Part shown: in pieces, positions 24,001 through 30,950 of the stretch | Layout of the letters: each line of letters begins with the position of its first letter | How positions within the stretch are numbered: the first letter of the stretch is position 1 | DNA from: Siphonodentalium dalli | Lineage: Eukaryota > Mollusca > Scaphopoda > Gadilida > Siphonodentaliidae | DNA: 64,000 nucleotides | Direction of reading: 5' to 3' | NCBI GenBank assembly: GCA_032622095.1 | Contig: CP136065.1 | Location: forward strand, 36,428,732-36,492,731 | The notes under the pieces: model-generated | What the model was told of the DNA's origin: nothing | Seen by the model: the letters and a program-made list of their open reading frames with translations, nothing else | The model's database searches: none | Position numbers and translations under genes: made by a program

Positions 24001-26523
24001 GCTCGTGAAAGTGCCAGCTGTGAACCAGGTAAGTTTTGTAAAATCAACTCTTGTTCCAATTAAAGTTATGCAGTTATAACCGAAAAATGTGAAGATTAAT
24101 TTTGTAACATGTTATATATGTAGTGAATTTATAATAATAATAATAATAATATAGAGTATTTGTATGGCTCATGGCGCTGAACAATTCACACAAACGCAGT
24201 CACACACATTCACACTATAACATATACGCAATAAATAATATGCATGTATTGTGTTCATAGTGTACGGGTATAACTCATAGCCTCAAACAAGAGTGATTTA
24301 ATCCCAGAATTGGTCAAACACGTCTACTGTCCCCAATATAATTCCACAATTTAGATATACATTTTGCGATCAACAATTATATATTTAGAACAAACACATG
24401 TCGATTGTGCATCCAGTTGACGGTCAACAAATTATGTTCACGCGCACCTGCGCTTTCTCGAACACAGAATAAGGCTGGTGAGAAATAACATTGATTGTTT
24501 ATTAAACGACAACCAATTGTTTTATATCATTCTGTGAATTGACAGCTTATGATTAAATTCATTAAATCTTACAATTATTCATAAAGGAGTATCCGTACAT
24601 ACTTTTTGTTATCAGAAAATCAATATCGTTTCTTTGAACTATTATGGTTTGATCGAAATAAAAAATGTATTCCAATATTTCTCCGGTTGCAAGAGGAAAC
24701 ATGATGGATACCATCATGACAAGAAAAAGCTGCGTTTAAATCAACCCTATCAAACATAAACTCACTAAAAGGTCTTCAGATCAATGCATTATGTTACTAG
24801 TTCCCATTTATCCTATTCTGCTAAATCCGACGTTGTAGTCTATAATACACGTAGTCGGCTATATTGGCACAGATACAGCAGCTACGTGGGTATATTATTG
24901 TGGTACCACGTTTTGGCTATCCAAACATTAGTCGGTCCAATGCCCGCATCCAATTTTCAAATTGCGCTAGGATATACAATTTAACTCGCAGGTGTCATGT
25001 TTATTGGTGGTGGAGCAAGGCGGCCTAGTTTCAATATCTGAAATGTACTTGTCGGTATAAAGCATCGACGAAGAGTTCGCAAGGTCGGGATGTGTTTGCC
25101 GTGATATGGCAGAGTGGCTAAACCGCTATCAAACTAACATATCAAACAACATTGAGATTTTAAAAGACATAATAGAGTTAAGAATGTATCACACTGGCCT
25201 TTTGTGGTTCTGCTAATTTGTTATGATGATGGTGGGTCCTGCTGACCTGCTATGATGCTGGTGGGGCAAATCGATGCTGTTAAGAAAACATACCGTTATG
25301 TTCTCGAAACGTGTCATTTATGAGGTGTTTTGCTGATATGCACAACTCGGGGAAAAGCCAATATGTGTAAAACATATCAAAAGAATGTATAGTATACAGT
25401 TGTATCCTGCGGTTGAGTGAGACCTGGAACGTCACCGAGGGCCGCCAGGCCGGACGATGACATTCCAGGTCGAGAGCGGCGACAAATCCCCGTGTCTCAT
25501 GAAAACAAGGGTGACAACTGTTTTGTTATCTGACAAAGGAGTACACACGAACCACCTTTATGGCAGGCCTAAATGCGCGCGTATATTATTTAATCCAGTT
25601 CTAAGAGTTAATTTCATGTTGGAATCCTCGCTTTTTAGAAAATAAAACGTTTACATTTTGGATCAATTAACGGAAAGAGGAGTAAAGCAAATTCGAAGTA
25701 GAGTAGCCATGCACCGAAATTTACAGTTTCATTTTGAATGAGTTTCAAGACGCAGGTAGACGTGTTAATTTTGATTACGCTGAAATGTGAAACTTACAGT
25801 AGTGGTGCAACAATAAATTGACAACTGTTACAGACTCCTACGCAACTTATGGGTATTGTTGATAATATTGTGAGTTGTGACATAATTGAAGGTTGCTGTG
25901 TTGGTTGTTACAAACCGGTCATAATTGAGATAGTTATCGTTTCGTTTTGCAGACACCAGAGCTACAGTTATTAAAATATTTTAAAATATATAAGTTCTTG
26001 AATGTTTAATACAGACACTCCATGGCTTTTGCTGAAAAACCGCAACAATTACAACGTTAGGAAATATAACGGTTCCTTTTCTTATCATTATCGATTTGTC
26101 CTATCAGCATCAATGCATTACAACATGACCAGTTGACCAGGTGTGTATATAACACATGGGATCAGTATGATGTGTTTGTTATTACAAAGGTGTATTTGGC
26201 AATTTAAGTCAAAATTTACCGTTACCATTCGCTGTTGATTTTAGGGTAAAGAAATGACCATCGAAAAATGTTCGGCTTCTAATGGAAGGATAGCACCGGA
26301 AGACAATTTAACAAGAGGATCAGACCTGATGACTGCCAGACAACCCACGGATGCAATCGGACCATTTAACGAACTTCCAGGAAAACTGGACGAAGAAGCC
26401 GATTATGGCGTTGAATGGAGAACATTGGCGACCGTTGTTGACCGGATATGCTTCGTGGTGTTTTCCTTGTTTCAGATAATAACGATCACATGTTTTCTTC
26501 TGAAGAAACTTCTGGGACTCTGA
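1..26523 (+). CDS. nAChR alpha-type Cys-loop channel, copy 1 (spliced, 5' end outside window)
   Basis: Spliced gene with exons 1-69, 1626-1670, 7103-7209, 16196-16746, 23859-24028 and 26245-26523. All junctions have AG/GT borders and phases 0,0,2,1,0, giving 406 codons plus TGA in one open frame. Family knowledge: pentameric neurotransmitter-gated cation channel subunit of the plasma membrane. Visible hallmarks in order are the loop D strand NVWMKM-YW, loop [10 protein letters not shown], a Cys-loop with exactly 13 residues between cysteines ([15 protein letters not shown]), loop B GSW, loop C YPCC, membrane segments M1-M3, a short cytoplasmic loop and M4. GEK just before M2 and ITE after it are the acidic rings of cation-selective channels. 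The signal peptide and first exon lie upstream of the window. The ligand cannot be told from sequence: many lophotrochozoan nAChR-like subunits are divergent. The M3-M4 loop is short, roughly 80-85 residues. Confidence 0.93.
70..1625. other. Copy 1 intron 2
   Basis: Bases 70-960 align with 39443-40250 and bases 1020-1625 with about 43570-44242, so the intron is shared with copy 2 except for a roughly 3.3-kb block found only there. The reverse-strand frames over an A-rich AAACAAAAC stretch (200-340) are low-complexity artefacts. No gene seen. Confidence 0.75.
1626..1670 (+). CDS. nAChR copy 1, exon 3 (45 nt)
   Basis: Acceptor TTTCCAG and donor GTAAGA bound exactly 15 codons, phase 0 on both sides: [16 protein letters not shown] 45-nt exon here is the standard third exon of nAChR genes. 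It carries the loop D strand (NVW-M-M) that contributes to the complementary face of the binding site. The paralogue at 44243-44287 differs by one residue (K to R). Confidence 0.9.
1958..1987 (+). pseudogene. Fragment of nAChR exon 4 with its acceptor
   Basis: TTTTAG followed by 30 nt matching the start of exon 4 ([10 protein letters not shown]), with only two mismatches to the copy 2 exon at 45047. After that the similarity to exon 4 ends. The frame stays open to about 2040, but no donor of the required phase 2 was found; the only plausible GT (ACCG|GTGGGT) gives the wrong phase. It sits at the left edge of a 4.65-kb block absent from copy 2. Most likely an exon relic; a cryptic alternative exon is less likely. 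Confidence 0.7.
2199..2880. repeat. 131-bp satellite, block A
   Basis: The landmark GGGTCCC-TATTTGGA-CCCTCT followed by GCGGCCATTTTGGATCGG recurs near 2277, 2409, 2541 and, degenerate, 2672, a period of 131-132 bp. The same unit forms blocks at 8985-9043 plus 14543-15115 and at 48130-48380. The stretch 2199-2330 is almost identical to 14596-14720. Open frames across it are by-products of the repeat. Confidence 0.85.
2881..5500. other. Noncoding stretch inside the copy 1-specific block
   Basis: AT-rich DNA with a C10 tract near 4350, a short (TA)n at 3255 and ACGGGTA-rich palindromic sequence near 3545-3575. No splice-linked or family-matching coding sequence was recognised on either strand. 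Confidence 0.5.
5485..5580. repeat. GTACCC palindrome cluster
   Basis: Contains the perfect 16-bp palindrome ACGGGTAGCTACCCGT and tandem TACCCG units, bordered on the left by TTTGCGATT and on the right by AAATCGCAA, so the whole 90-bp piece folds back on itself. A related TTTGCGATACCCG...CGGGTAAATCG piece lies at 3539-3579. Confidence 0.7.
6312..6336. repeat. (TA)n microsatellite
   Basis: Uninterrupted run of alternating TA, about 24 nt, in intron 3 of copy 1. Confidence 0.9.
7103..7209 (+). CDS. nAChR copy 1, exon 4 (107 nt)
   Basis: Acceptor TTTTGTAG, donor GACAG|GTGAGA, 35 codons plus 2 nt (phase 2). Encodes [10 protein letters not shown], an NTS sequon, and loop [10 protein letters not shown] with the Tyr typical of the principal binding face. 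The spare AG joins T of exon 5 to make Ser. The paralogue 45047-45153 has three changes (V to I, H to P, V to I). Confidence 0.92.
7210..8984. other. Copy 1 intron 4, left part
   Basis: Aligns over most of its length with 45154-45750 and 46985-48130 of copy 2. No coding sequence recognised. Copy 2 carries an additional block at about 45755-46960 that is missing here. Confidence 0.65.
8985..9043. repeat. 131-bp satellite, left fragment cut by Polinton
   Basis: Ends in GGGGCCGAGAAATGGCATG, the middle of a 131-bp satellite unit. The unit resumes at 14543 with GGCGTGGGTCCC. The interrupted unit and the repeated hexamer GGCATG/GGCGTG define the Polinton insertion point. Confidence 0.85.
9044..9228 (+). 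repeat. Polinton left terminal inverted repeat
   Basis: About 185 bp matching the reverse complement of 14340-14542 with a few indels. Carries repeated GATGTTAGTTACAT-TGACGTTA and TCAATTAACCTCAAATGTAACT sub-motifs, so the TIR is itself built of short inverted copies. Confidence 0.85.
9229..9924. other. Polinton left interior without recognisable gene
   Basis: Between the left TIR and the polymerase remnant. The 9380-9430 and 9585-9625 segments repeat each other (TGACTGACAT-ACCTAATGGAA...TTTAAGGTGAT). No coding sequence recognised; presumably where deleted genes used to start. Confidence 0.5.
9925..10803 (+). pseudogene. Polinton protein-primed DNA polymerase B, C-terminal remnant
   Basis: Family role: replication of the element by a protein-primed B-type polymerase. 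Visible are the palm motif [10 protein letters not shown] (about 10208-10240) and the second catalytic motif YCATDSIVY (10502-10528), where the first Asp of the usual YCDTDS is Ala. The remnant is split over several frames with stops (for example near 10110 and 10397), and the exonuclease and N-terminal part, the larger share of a normal protein, are missing. Non-functional. Confidence 0.85.
10807..10992 (+). CDS. Small Polinton reading frame, function unknown
   Basis: 61 codons starting MLTMDKRVV (an alternative start is the ATG at 10816), rich in Asp and Tyr, acidic overall, ending TAA just where the ATPase ATG (10992) begins. Position between polymerase and ATPase is where Polintons often carry small poorly conserved genes. 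I do not recognise a domain. It may be a shortened version of a longer protein. Confidence 0.4.
   Translation: MLTMDKRVVNNDFSTILFGYRDINDPFNYTPSSDEQPTFDDVYTALSYADVDLDQYQDYPQ
10992..11273 (+). pseudogene. Polinton packaging ATPase (FtsK/HerA type), N-terminal fragment
   Basis: Starts at ATG with [28 protein letters not shown]; the P-loop is GPSISGKS, fitting GxxxxGKS. Family role: pumps DNA into the capsid. Only about 75-93 of the usual 200-plus residues remain. The Walker B half is replaced after about 11240 by the tail of the oppositely oriented integrase, so this is a deletion or rearrangement junction. Overlaps the previous frame's stop by one base, as in compact virus-like gene order. Confidence 0.82.
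11240..12170 (-). pseudogene. Polinton integrase (DDE, retroviral type), broken
   Basis: Reverse-strand remnant. The part at 12131-11742 shows the catalytic-core entries WKADLTD and [17 protein letters not shown], carrying the first Asp and surrounding core strands. The part at 11431-11240 shows the C-terminal [17 protein letters not shown] and ISYRLKDYN region. Between 11741 and 11432 similarity continues in shifting frames with stops, and the third acidic residue cannot be placed. Family role: inserts the element with 6-bp target duplications. Inactive as it stands. Confidence 0.85.
12410..13042 (+). pseudogene. Polinton major capsid protein (double jelly-roll), two nonsense codons
   Basis: One continuous frame related to the F54H12.2-like capsid family. 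Visible: [44 protein letters not shown], and the C-terminal [20 protein letters not shown]. The frame is cut only by TAA at 12788-12790 and TAA at 12911-12913 before the terminal TAG at 13040. The N-terminal half expected for this family is missing or unrecognisable. Family role: forms the virion shell of Polinton-encoded particles. First in-frame ATG in the remnant is 12476. Confidence 0.83.
13082..13519 (+). pseudogene. Polinton adenovirus-type cysteine protease, frameshifted
   Basis: Begins with an ATG at 13082 ([10 protein letters not shown]). A shift near 13225-13235 falls where the catalytic His-Trp is expected, so that motif is lost. Downstream in another frame are YFDPVG (catalytic acid), then QS[12 protein letters not shown] with the nucleophile Cys near 13376. 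Ends TAA 13517-13519. Family role: capsid maturation protease related to adenain and Ulp1. Confidence 0.8.
13623..14048 (+). CDS. NADAR-family protein (YbiA-like, DUF1768), intact
   Basis: 141 codons plus TAA with no break. I start at ATG 13623 ([10 protein letters not shown]) because the upstream in-frame ATG at 13566 adds a hydrophobic leader outside the family pattern. Hallmarks: FSNFYPGAF, the DG-xx-F-xx-VEQY block, [34 protein letters not shown] and the terminal W-x-G-x-N. The length fits a single-domain NADAR. Known members cleave N-glycosidic bonds: YbiA acts on riboflavin intermediates, and others remove ADP-ribose from DNA guanine. It lies between the protease and the right TIR of the Polinton on the same strand, so it is probably element cargo. 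It is the only uninterrupted recognisable gene of the element. Confidence 0.9.
   Translation: MDIFPFNGRNTVFSNFYPGAFIIDGLSFNCVEQYCQYRKAVYFGDHETARKILSIYGPGQCKRLGRTMTYFDYDIWDDIAYAVMKTGVEAKFMQIEKFKKCLISIHPKILAEATPTDLRWGNGCSFNDPRAYEPELWTGDN
14049..14339. other. Polinton right interior, noncoding
   Basis: Follows the NADAR stop. Holds a fold-back ATCATATTTTATGTCGCCGACC / GGCGTCGACAGAGGGTCGG-type sequence around 14205-14270, where AACATCATATT and AATATGATGTC face each other. No gene seen. Confidence 0.5.
14340..14542 (-). repeat. Polinton right terminal inverted repeat
   Basis: Ends CATCAACATGTATACTACT, the mirror of the left end, followed by the target duplication GGCGTG at 14543-14548. Similarity to the left TIR extends about 200 bp with small indels. 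Confidence 0.85.
14543..15115. repeat. 131-bp satellite, block B
   Basis: Continues the unit interrupted at 9043. Landmarks near 14548, 14679, 14777, 14914 and 15045. A copy 2 equivalent with fewer units is at 48130-48380, so unit number has changed since the duplication. Confidence 0.85.
15116..16195. other. Copy 1 intron 4, right part
   Basis: Aligns with 48430-49305 plus 49780-50190 of copy 2. No exon recognised. The homology through this region shows the duplication covers the intron, not only the exons. Confidence 0.65.
16196..16746 (+). CDS. nAChR copy 1, exon 5: Cys-loop, loops B and C, M1, M2
   Basis: Acceptor TATGTTTCAG; donor CTTG|GTAGGT (phase 1), 551 nt. Encodes the second half of the ligand-binding domain and the first two membrane helices. 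Cys-loop [15 protein letters not shown]; loop [12 protein letters not shown]; loop [16 protein letters not shown] with vicinal cysteines (alpha-type); M1 around [15 protein letters not shown] with the conserved Pro; M2 after GEKISLQ with [13 protein letters not shown] later GT at 16751 (AG|GTAACG) would break the frame into exon 6, whereas 16747 keeps it, so I chose 16747. Phe stands where many alpha subunits have the second loop C Tyr. Confidence 0.95.
17320..17950. repeat. 35-bp intronic satellite, copy 1
   Basis: About 18 units of CAGCGACGCAACGTTATTAT followed by TATATTAATTATATG, period 35 bp. Frequent CAGCAACGCAACG variants. The same satellite occupies the same intron of copy 2 (51255-52085), so it predates the duplication. 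Confidence 0.95.
18374..19136. mobile_element. 0.76-kb segment absent from copy 2, fold-back ends
   Basis: Copy 2 goes directly from GAAAATATAT to TAACATGTAG (about 56225-56235). The segment starts with an imperfect fold-back whose arms are ACAGAACACAAC (18377) and GTTGTGTTCTGT (about 18491). Near its right part is a long hairpin, 18965-19030, with arms GTGCTGTCGC-GAAGGATAGAAC and GTTCTATCCTTC-GCGACAGCAC. Compatible with a non-autonomous DNA element; class unknown. Confidence 0.55.
18965..19030. repeat. Long hairpin, 29-30-bp arms
   Basis: Inverted repeat with one-base imperfections and an 8-12-nt loop (GGCGCAAGCACC). The flanking GAAGCGTG and CTCGTGC triplets resemble each other. Could form a stable stem in single-stranded DNA or RNA. 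Confidence 0.8.
20775..21400. mobile_element. 0.63-kb insertion relative to copy 2
   Basis: Copy 2 joins TTCAGTGC directly to GGTCTGAGGCATC (about 57948-57965). The segment holds a CCGTCCGTCGTCCGTC run at about 20832-20876 followed by TTTTGGTTTCCGGATGATAACTTTAG, and a second copy of the latter (GGTTTCCAGATGATAACTTTAG) near 21043. Dispersed-repeat character; no transposase. Confidence 0.6.
22053..22648. repeat. 74-bp minisatellite, about 8 units
   Basis: Unit landmark AAGACTGGCGAGAGATACAC occurs at 22101, 22175, 22249 and onwards every 74 bp. Copy 2 has a single unit at about 58375-58445, so the array expanded in copy 1 or collapsed in copy 2. Each unit contains CAGCTGACAGCTG, a nested palindrome. 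Confidence 0.95.
23859..24028 (+). CDS. nAChR copy 1, exon 6: M3 and start of cytoplasmic loop
   Basis: Acceptor CCTGTTTCAG, donor CAG|GTAAGT, 170 nt, phase 1 in, phase 0 out. The incoming G of exon 5 plus CA gives Ala, then [20 protein letters not shown], which is M3, then [17 protein letters not shown], the amphipathic stretch that follows M3 in nAChR subunits. No equivalent was found in copy 2. Confidence 0.93.
24029..26244. other. Copy 1 intron 6
   Basis: 2.2 kb with a short (TAA)n at about 24129-24152. No paralogous stretch found elsewhere in the window, unlike the earlier introns. No exon or element recognised. Confidence 0.6.
26245..26523 (+). CDS. nAChR copy 1, exon 7: cytoplasmic loop end, M4, stop
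   Basis: Acceptor GATTTTAG, 92 codons and TGA. A hydrophilic stretch with Asp, Glu, Thr is followed by [20 protein letters not shown], which matches the EW-xxx-A-xx-VDR entry to M4 in nAChRs, then the M4 helix and a short KKLLGL tail. Ends the gene; the 39-bp minisatellite begins about 230 bp further on and may fall in the 3' UTR. Confidence 0.93.
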   Translation, partial: GKEMTIEKCSASNGRIAPEDNLTRGSDLMTARQPTDAIGPFNELPGKLDEEADYGVEWRTLATVVDRICFVVFSLFQIITITCFLLKKLLGL

Positions 26524-26754
26524 AAATATAACGATTTCCCCTGGAAGCCGGGAAACAAAATCCAGACTCAACTGGATATATAACTGGTGATATAACGGAA
26601 GCATAAACTTATACAGTAATACAGTCCAATAACTTGTCATGTCTTAATTATATAATTATAAAATTATATATGTACGATCACATTATTGCAGATAAAATAC
26701 AGTTACTCACATTCTGGGGAAAACTATATACACAAACGTTCGAATGAACATGTG

Positions 26755-27500
26755 CATTATCAAACACCCGATCATTCACGAGCAAACCGCTGGCGTTATC
26801 AAACACTCGATAAATCACGAACACACGCTGGCGTTATCAAACACTCGATCATTCACGATCACACCGCTGGCGTTATCAAACACTCGATCATCCACGAACA
26901 CACCGCTGGCGCTATCCCACACTCGATCATTCACGAACACACCGCTTACGTTATCAAACACTCGATCATTCACGAACACACCGCTGGCGTTATCAAACAC
27001 TCGATCACTCAAGAATACACCGCTGGCGTTATCAAACACTCGATCATTCATGAACACACCGCTGGCGTTATCAAACACTCGATCATTCACGAACACACCG
27101 CTGGCGTTATCAAACACTGGATCATTCACGAACACACCGCTGGCGTTATCAAACACTGGATAATGCATGAACACACCGCTGGCGTTATCAAACATTCGAC
27201 CATTCACGAACACACCGCTGGCGTTATCAAACACTCGACCTTTCACGAACACACCGCTGACGTTATCAAACACTCGATCATTCACGAACACACCGCTGGC
27301 GTTATCAAACACTCGATCATTCACGAACACAACGCTGGCGTTATCAAACACTGGATCATTCACGAACACACCGCTGGCGTTATCAAACACTGGATCATTC
27401 ACGAACACACCGCTGGTGTTACCAAACACTCGACCATTCACGAACACACTGCTGGCGTTATCAAACACTCGAGCATTCACGAACACACCGCTGGCGCTAC
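26755..27500. repeat. 39-bp minisatellite, about 19 units
   Basis: Consensus CGCTGGCGTTATCAAACACT then CGATCATTCACGAACACAC. Because 39 is a multiple of 3 and the unit has no stop in several frames, long open frames run through it on both strands (up to 285 codons). They have no non-repetitive domain, and the usual frame lacks any family match, so I treat them as non-coding. Confidence 0.93.
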
Positions 27501-29539
27501 ATCCTCTTACCCACTCAATATACATTATTGTAACACAAATTGAGCTTATTATACATGTACTTCCATGGTGTAACCAAGGACGTATATTGTTCTGTTATTG
27601 GGTCCGTTCCGTTTGGTTGCAAATACTCAGTAATTAGGATCGCGACATATTTATGGAATATATATATCTAATAGCTACAGTCACACTTCGTGGGTCATGC
27701 ATGGATTATATCATTCCAATCCCTTGATAAACACCTGTGTTGTCTGAAGTCAGGTAATCAATTGAGACTGACCCAGATTGGCCATGCATAACCAATTCCA
27801 ACAGGCCAATGTGATCCCAATATGTACTCAGGATATTATTAAGGTGGCTCTTACCTAGCCGTAAGGGGGTAAGGGAGTCAAGTAGATGTGTTAACCCCGA
27901 GAACGACTTTTACATCTATATTACCCAAACCCGCGTTTCCGTGCATATGGAACTCATTGGATAAAAATCTCAAAAATATCAGATTTCGAAATAGATTTAA
28001 AAAAGAATAGAAAAATAAATATTTATCGCAATATGCGACAACTCATTTTGTCAAGACTGTAAAGTGGCTTAATATAGCATTGACCCCTAATCTTCCCATC
28101 ATTGTAATCATTGTAATGCAGTCTGGTAAGTTCACCTTAACATTTTTGGCGGGACTAAACGAGTAATTGCTTCCTACACGACGATATATAAATTCCTCGA
28201 TAACCTGAAACAAATACCTGCATCAGAAACAACGATCTTTCAATGCAATTGATAATCGGAAGCCATTATTTTCTTAACCAGTAAAGAATCGAAACAGCCC
28301 CGGCCATACCCCCATCATTAGTGACAGATTTATTATAAGCCCATGAATACAACCAATACATATGTATTAATACATATAGATGCATCAAATAAGTGGTTTG
28401 GATACTTTATTTGTCTATTATGAACTACATTCTATCCTTTCCATTATCATTTCACTTCACTAGTTGCCACTTCATGTTTGTGTACGAAGGGGCGACAGGG
28501 CCATCTGTGCCATGTCTCTCCTGTATAATATCATTTTTGTTTGTTTATTATCACCATTGTCATACGCTTGTAAATATCATACAAATAAACCATCATCATA
28601 CCCCAAATGACTGGGTAATTTCACCACAACATGATAGTGTGGGTGATCCCTGTTCACTTTGATTAAATAATTGCTCAGCGACTACGAAACACTGTGCATT
28701 CGCTCCAGTTATGTTCCATCGATGTTATTGTCTGTTAAACGAGTCAAGTCGTACAATGTATTTCCATTTCTAGTTGGGTTGTCAGAATCGCTGCAATATG
28801 CTATGAATAATTTGAACAGGGACGTGGTTAGAGGGTCTGCGTTGACGTGTTATGTCCACCTTGACATTTCCAATTGTACCCCTCCCCTTGAACCATGGCA
28901 AACTCCCGGTTTCGCATAATTATATATGAACCACCCCGGGTTTGAATTTCCGAACTGGTACAACTCACATGCCTTGATTATGCTTTTTGAATTATTTTTG
29001 AGATTAGCGTAACTTACGATGTTTATACATAATTTATATCATTTATACCTAAATATTGTCCCGATGTTGGCTCAACATAATGCAATATGTATTGTTGTTT
29101 TGGTCTGAAGCTCGTTGTTTGAAAGATAACAATAAACATTAGTCTATATATTGATCGATATACTATTAATTATATAGGCTATTAGTATGTGATATTCTAG
29201 AGTATCTGCCCGGAATATTAAAACATTGTAAATCATGAGTGAACAGGGACATGTCTATATGGTCCCCGTTGGGGGTGTCCACCTAAAGGTTTATTAATGC
29301 AACTAGCCCACTTTCCGGAACTTCCATTTGCACCCTCTGTTAGATCGGAGTTTTCATCGGGTTCTTCAGCTGTTGGATATGACAACCCCGTAATGTTTGA
29401 TTTGTTATAACTGGTTGCCATTTCAATTTTTTAAAAATAAGCCAATTATTTAAATTGTATAAATATGCGGCGTTTTGTCTGAAAACAACAAGATTTACAC
29501 TAAATACTAAACAATTTGAACCAATTTTAGTCTGACCCA

Positions 29540-29970
29540 TATAAAATATAACCTGGTAAAACTGGGTGTTTACCCGTGATAAACCCCAGTACACCCATGA
29601 TAAACCCAAGTAAACCAAGGAAAAACCCATGTAAAAACAATTTATATAGATTTACCCTGGTGTTTTCTCCATCTGACAGACATAAACCCTAGTTTACCCA
29701 GGTTTTTACGGTTAACAATTAGAAAGACGCTATCACACCCAAATTATCTGGTGAAATCGTTTTAGCAACCATATCAGTGAACACGACGTTATTTTACATA
29801 GAGGATATACATATGTTTATAGTGTTGCAGACCTGTAGTTGCAACAACAACATTACCGCGCCAAACCAGGGTGTATACACCCAGGTAATTCCCGGGTATT
29901 TACATCATGGTTTCACCCAGGTATTTACCCCAGGGTTCACCGGGGTATATATACCCGGGGTATTTTGTTA
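29540..29970. repeat. ACCC/GGGT short-palindrome cluster
   Basis: Repeated ACCCATGATAAACCC and ACCCAGGTATTTACCC units, including the palindromes GGGTGTATACACCC (29868) and GGGTATATATACCC (29942). The left half is rich in TAAACCC, the right half in GGGTA, so the whole folds back. Confidence 0.75.
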
Positions 29971-30240
29971 AGACTGTATAATCTGCACAACTTGATGTTT
30001 ATTATCGCAGTATGACAATACACTACCCCGGACATATGAAGCAATGGCATATTTTATCTAACAGCTTAGATATACGTGAACATTAAGCTGACAACTCGTT
30101 CGGCGTGCATAAGAAGCGGCGTAACTCTATATATCGACTAAACTCGTAAGTCTCTGCTTTTCTTACAGAGATTGACGATACAGCCAAGGGAATATAACCC
30201 GATTAGCTTTAAGGGAGTCCATGTGTGGTGTGACTTCTGG

Positions 30241-30950
30241 GTGAAATTAACGTCTATGACGTCAGTTAATTAATTTCGACTTATTTCTTCAGTGTTGTAT
30301 TTGTCTCGTAGTCACCAGTGGTTGACTCTTGTGAATTATTCTGCTGGTTTATAATTATGTTGAAATTAAGTATCCTATATGTCTTGTGTCAAGTGTAGCC
30401 TGTTGAAACTTCCAGTCGGTCAGTTTATCAATGATTAGCCATCACCAATTTTCCGAGATTATAACATCTTGTCCCGTTTACATACAAACACAATCCAGAC
30501 AGTGCTAACAATGTTCCAGGTTTATAAGAAGCAAGTTAGGTCCAATTTCACACAAAATATGTTGAGAAATTTCCGAGAAATCTTCCGTATTCTTATATAC
30601 CACCAGTCAAAGTACATAATTTGGCACACGCTATATCGTGTAAGCCGAGGCCGAGGACGGATCCAACATAAAATGTTTTTTATTTTGCGTCTTCTCCGTT
30701 CTTATATATTATAACAAATGCAATCGCCTCCAGTGGCCGGACCCGCCATGTTTTTTGTGGAAATGTATCGTGCAACGCTTGATCGCCACATCCAATCATC
30801 TTTGATCACCTTTTGATTCTGAGACTAGTACCACATGCTCGTTGGTATTACGTCCATATATAAAACCTAATGACTCTCAATACCCAACGCTTTGGATTTG
30901 AGACACGAATTGGTACTTTGAAGTACCTAAACGGATTGTTATATCTACGT
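30241..30950. repeat. Dispersed repeat, member 1
   Basis: About 700 bp similar to 42758-43560 in copy 2 intron 2, beginning TCAGTTAATTAATTTC and including TTGTATTTGTCTCGTAGTCACCAG and CATACAAACA-AATCCAGACAGTGCT. No reading frame of note. Probably a transposon or retrotransposon tail; class not determined. Confidence 0.7.

Noticed and set aside
26686-27637. Open frames of 139-285 codons in several registers
   Set aside because: All arise from a 39-bp tandem repeat whose length is divisible by three; overlapping frames on both strands cannot all be real and none has a family match.
29540-29970. Interstitial telomere
   Set aside because: Contains TAAACCC/GGGTTTA-like words but not a regular hexamer or heptamer tandem; palindromic instead.
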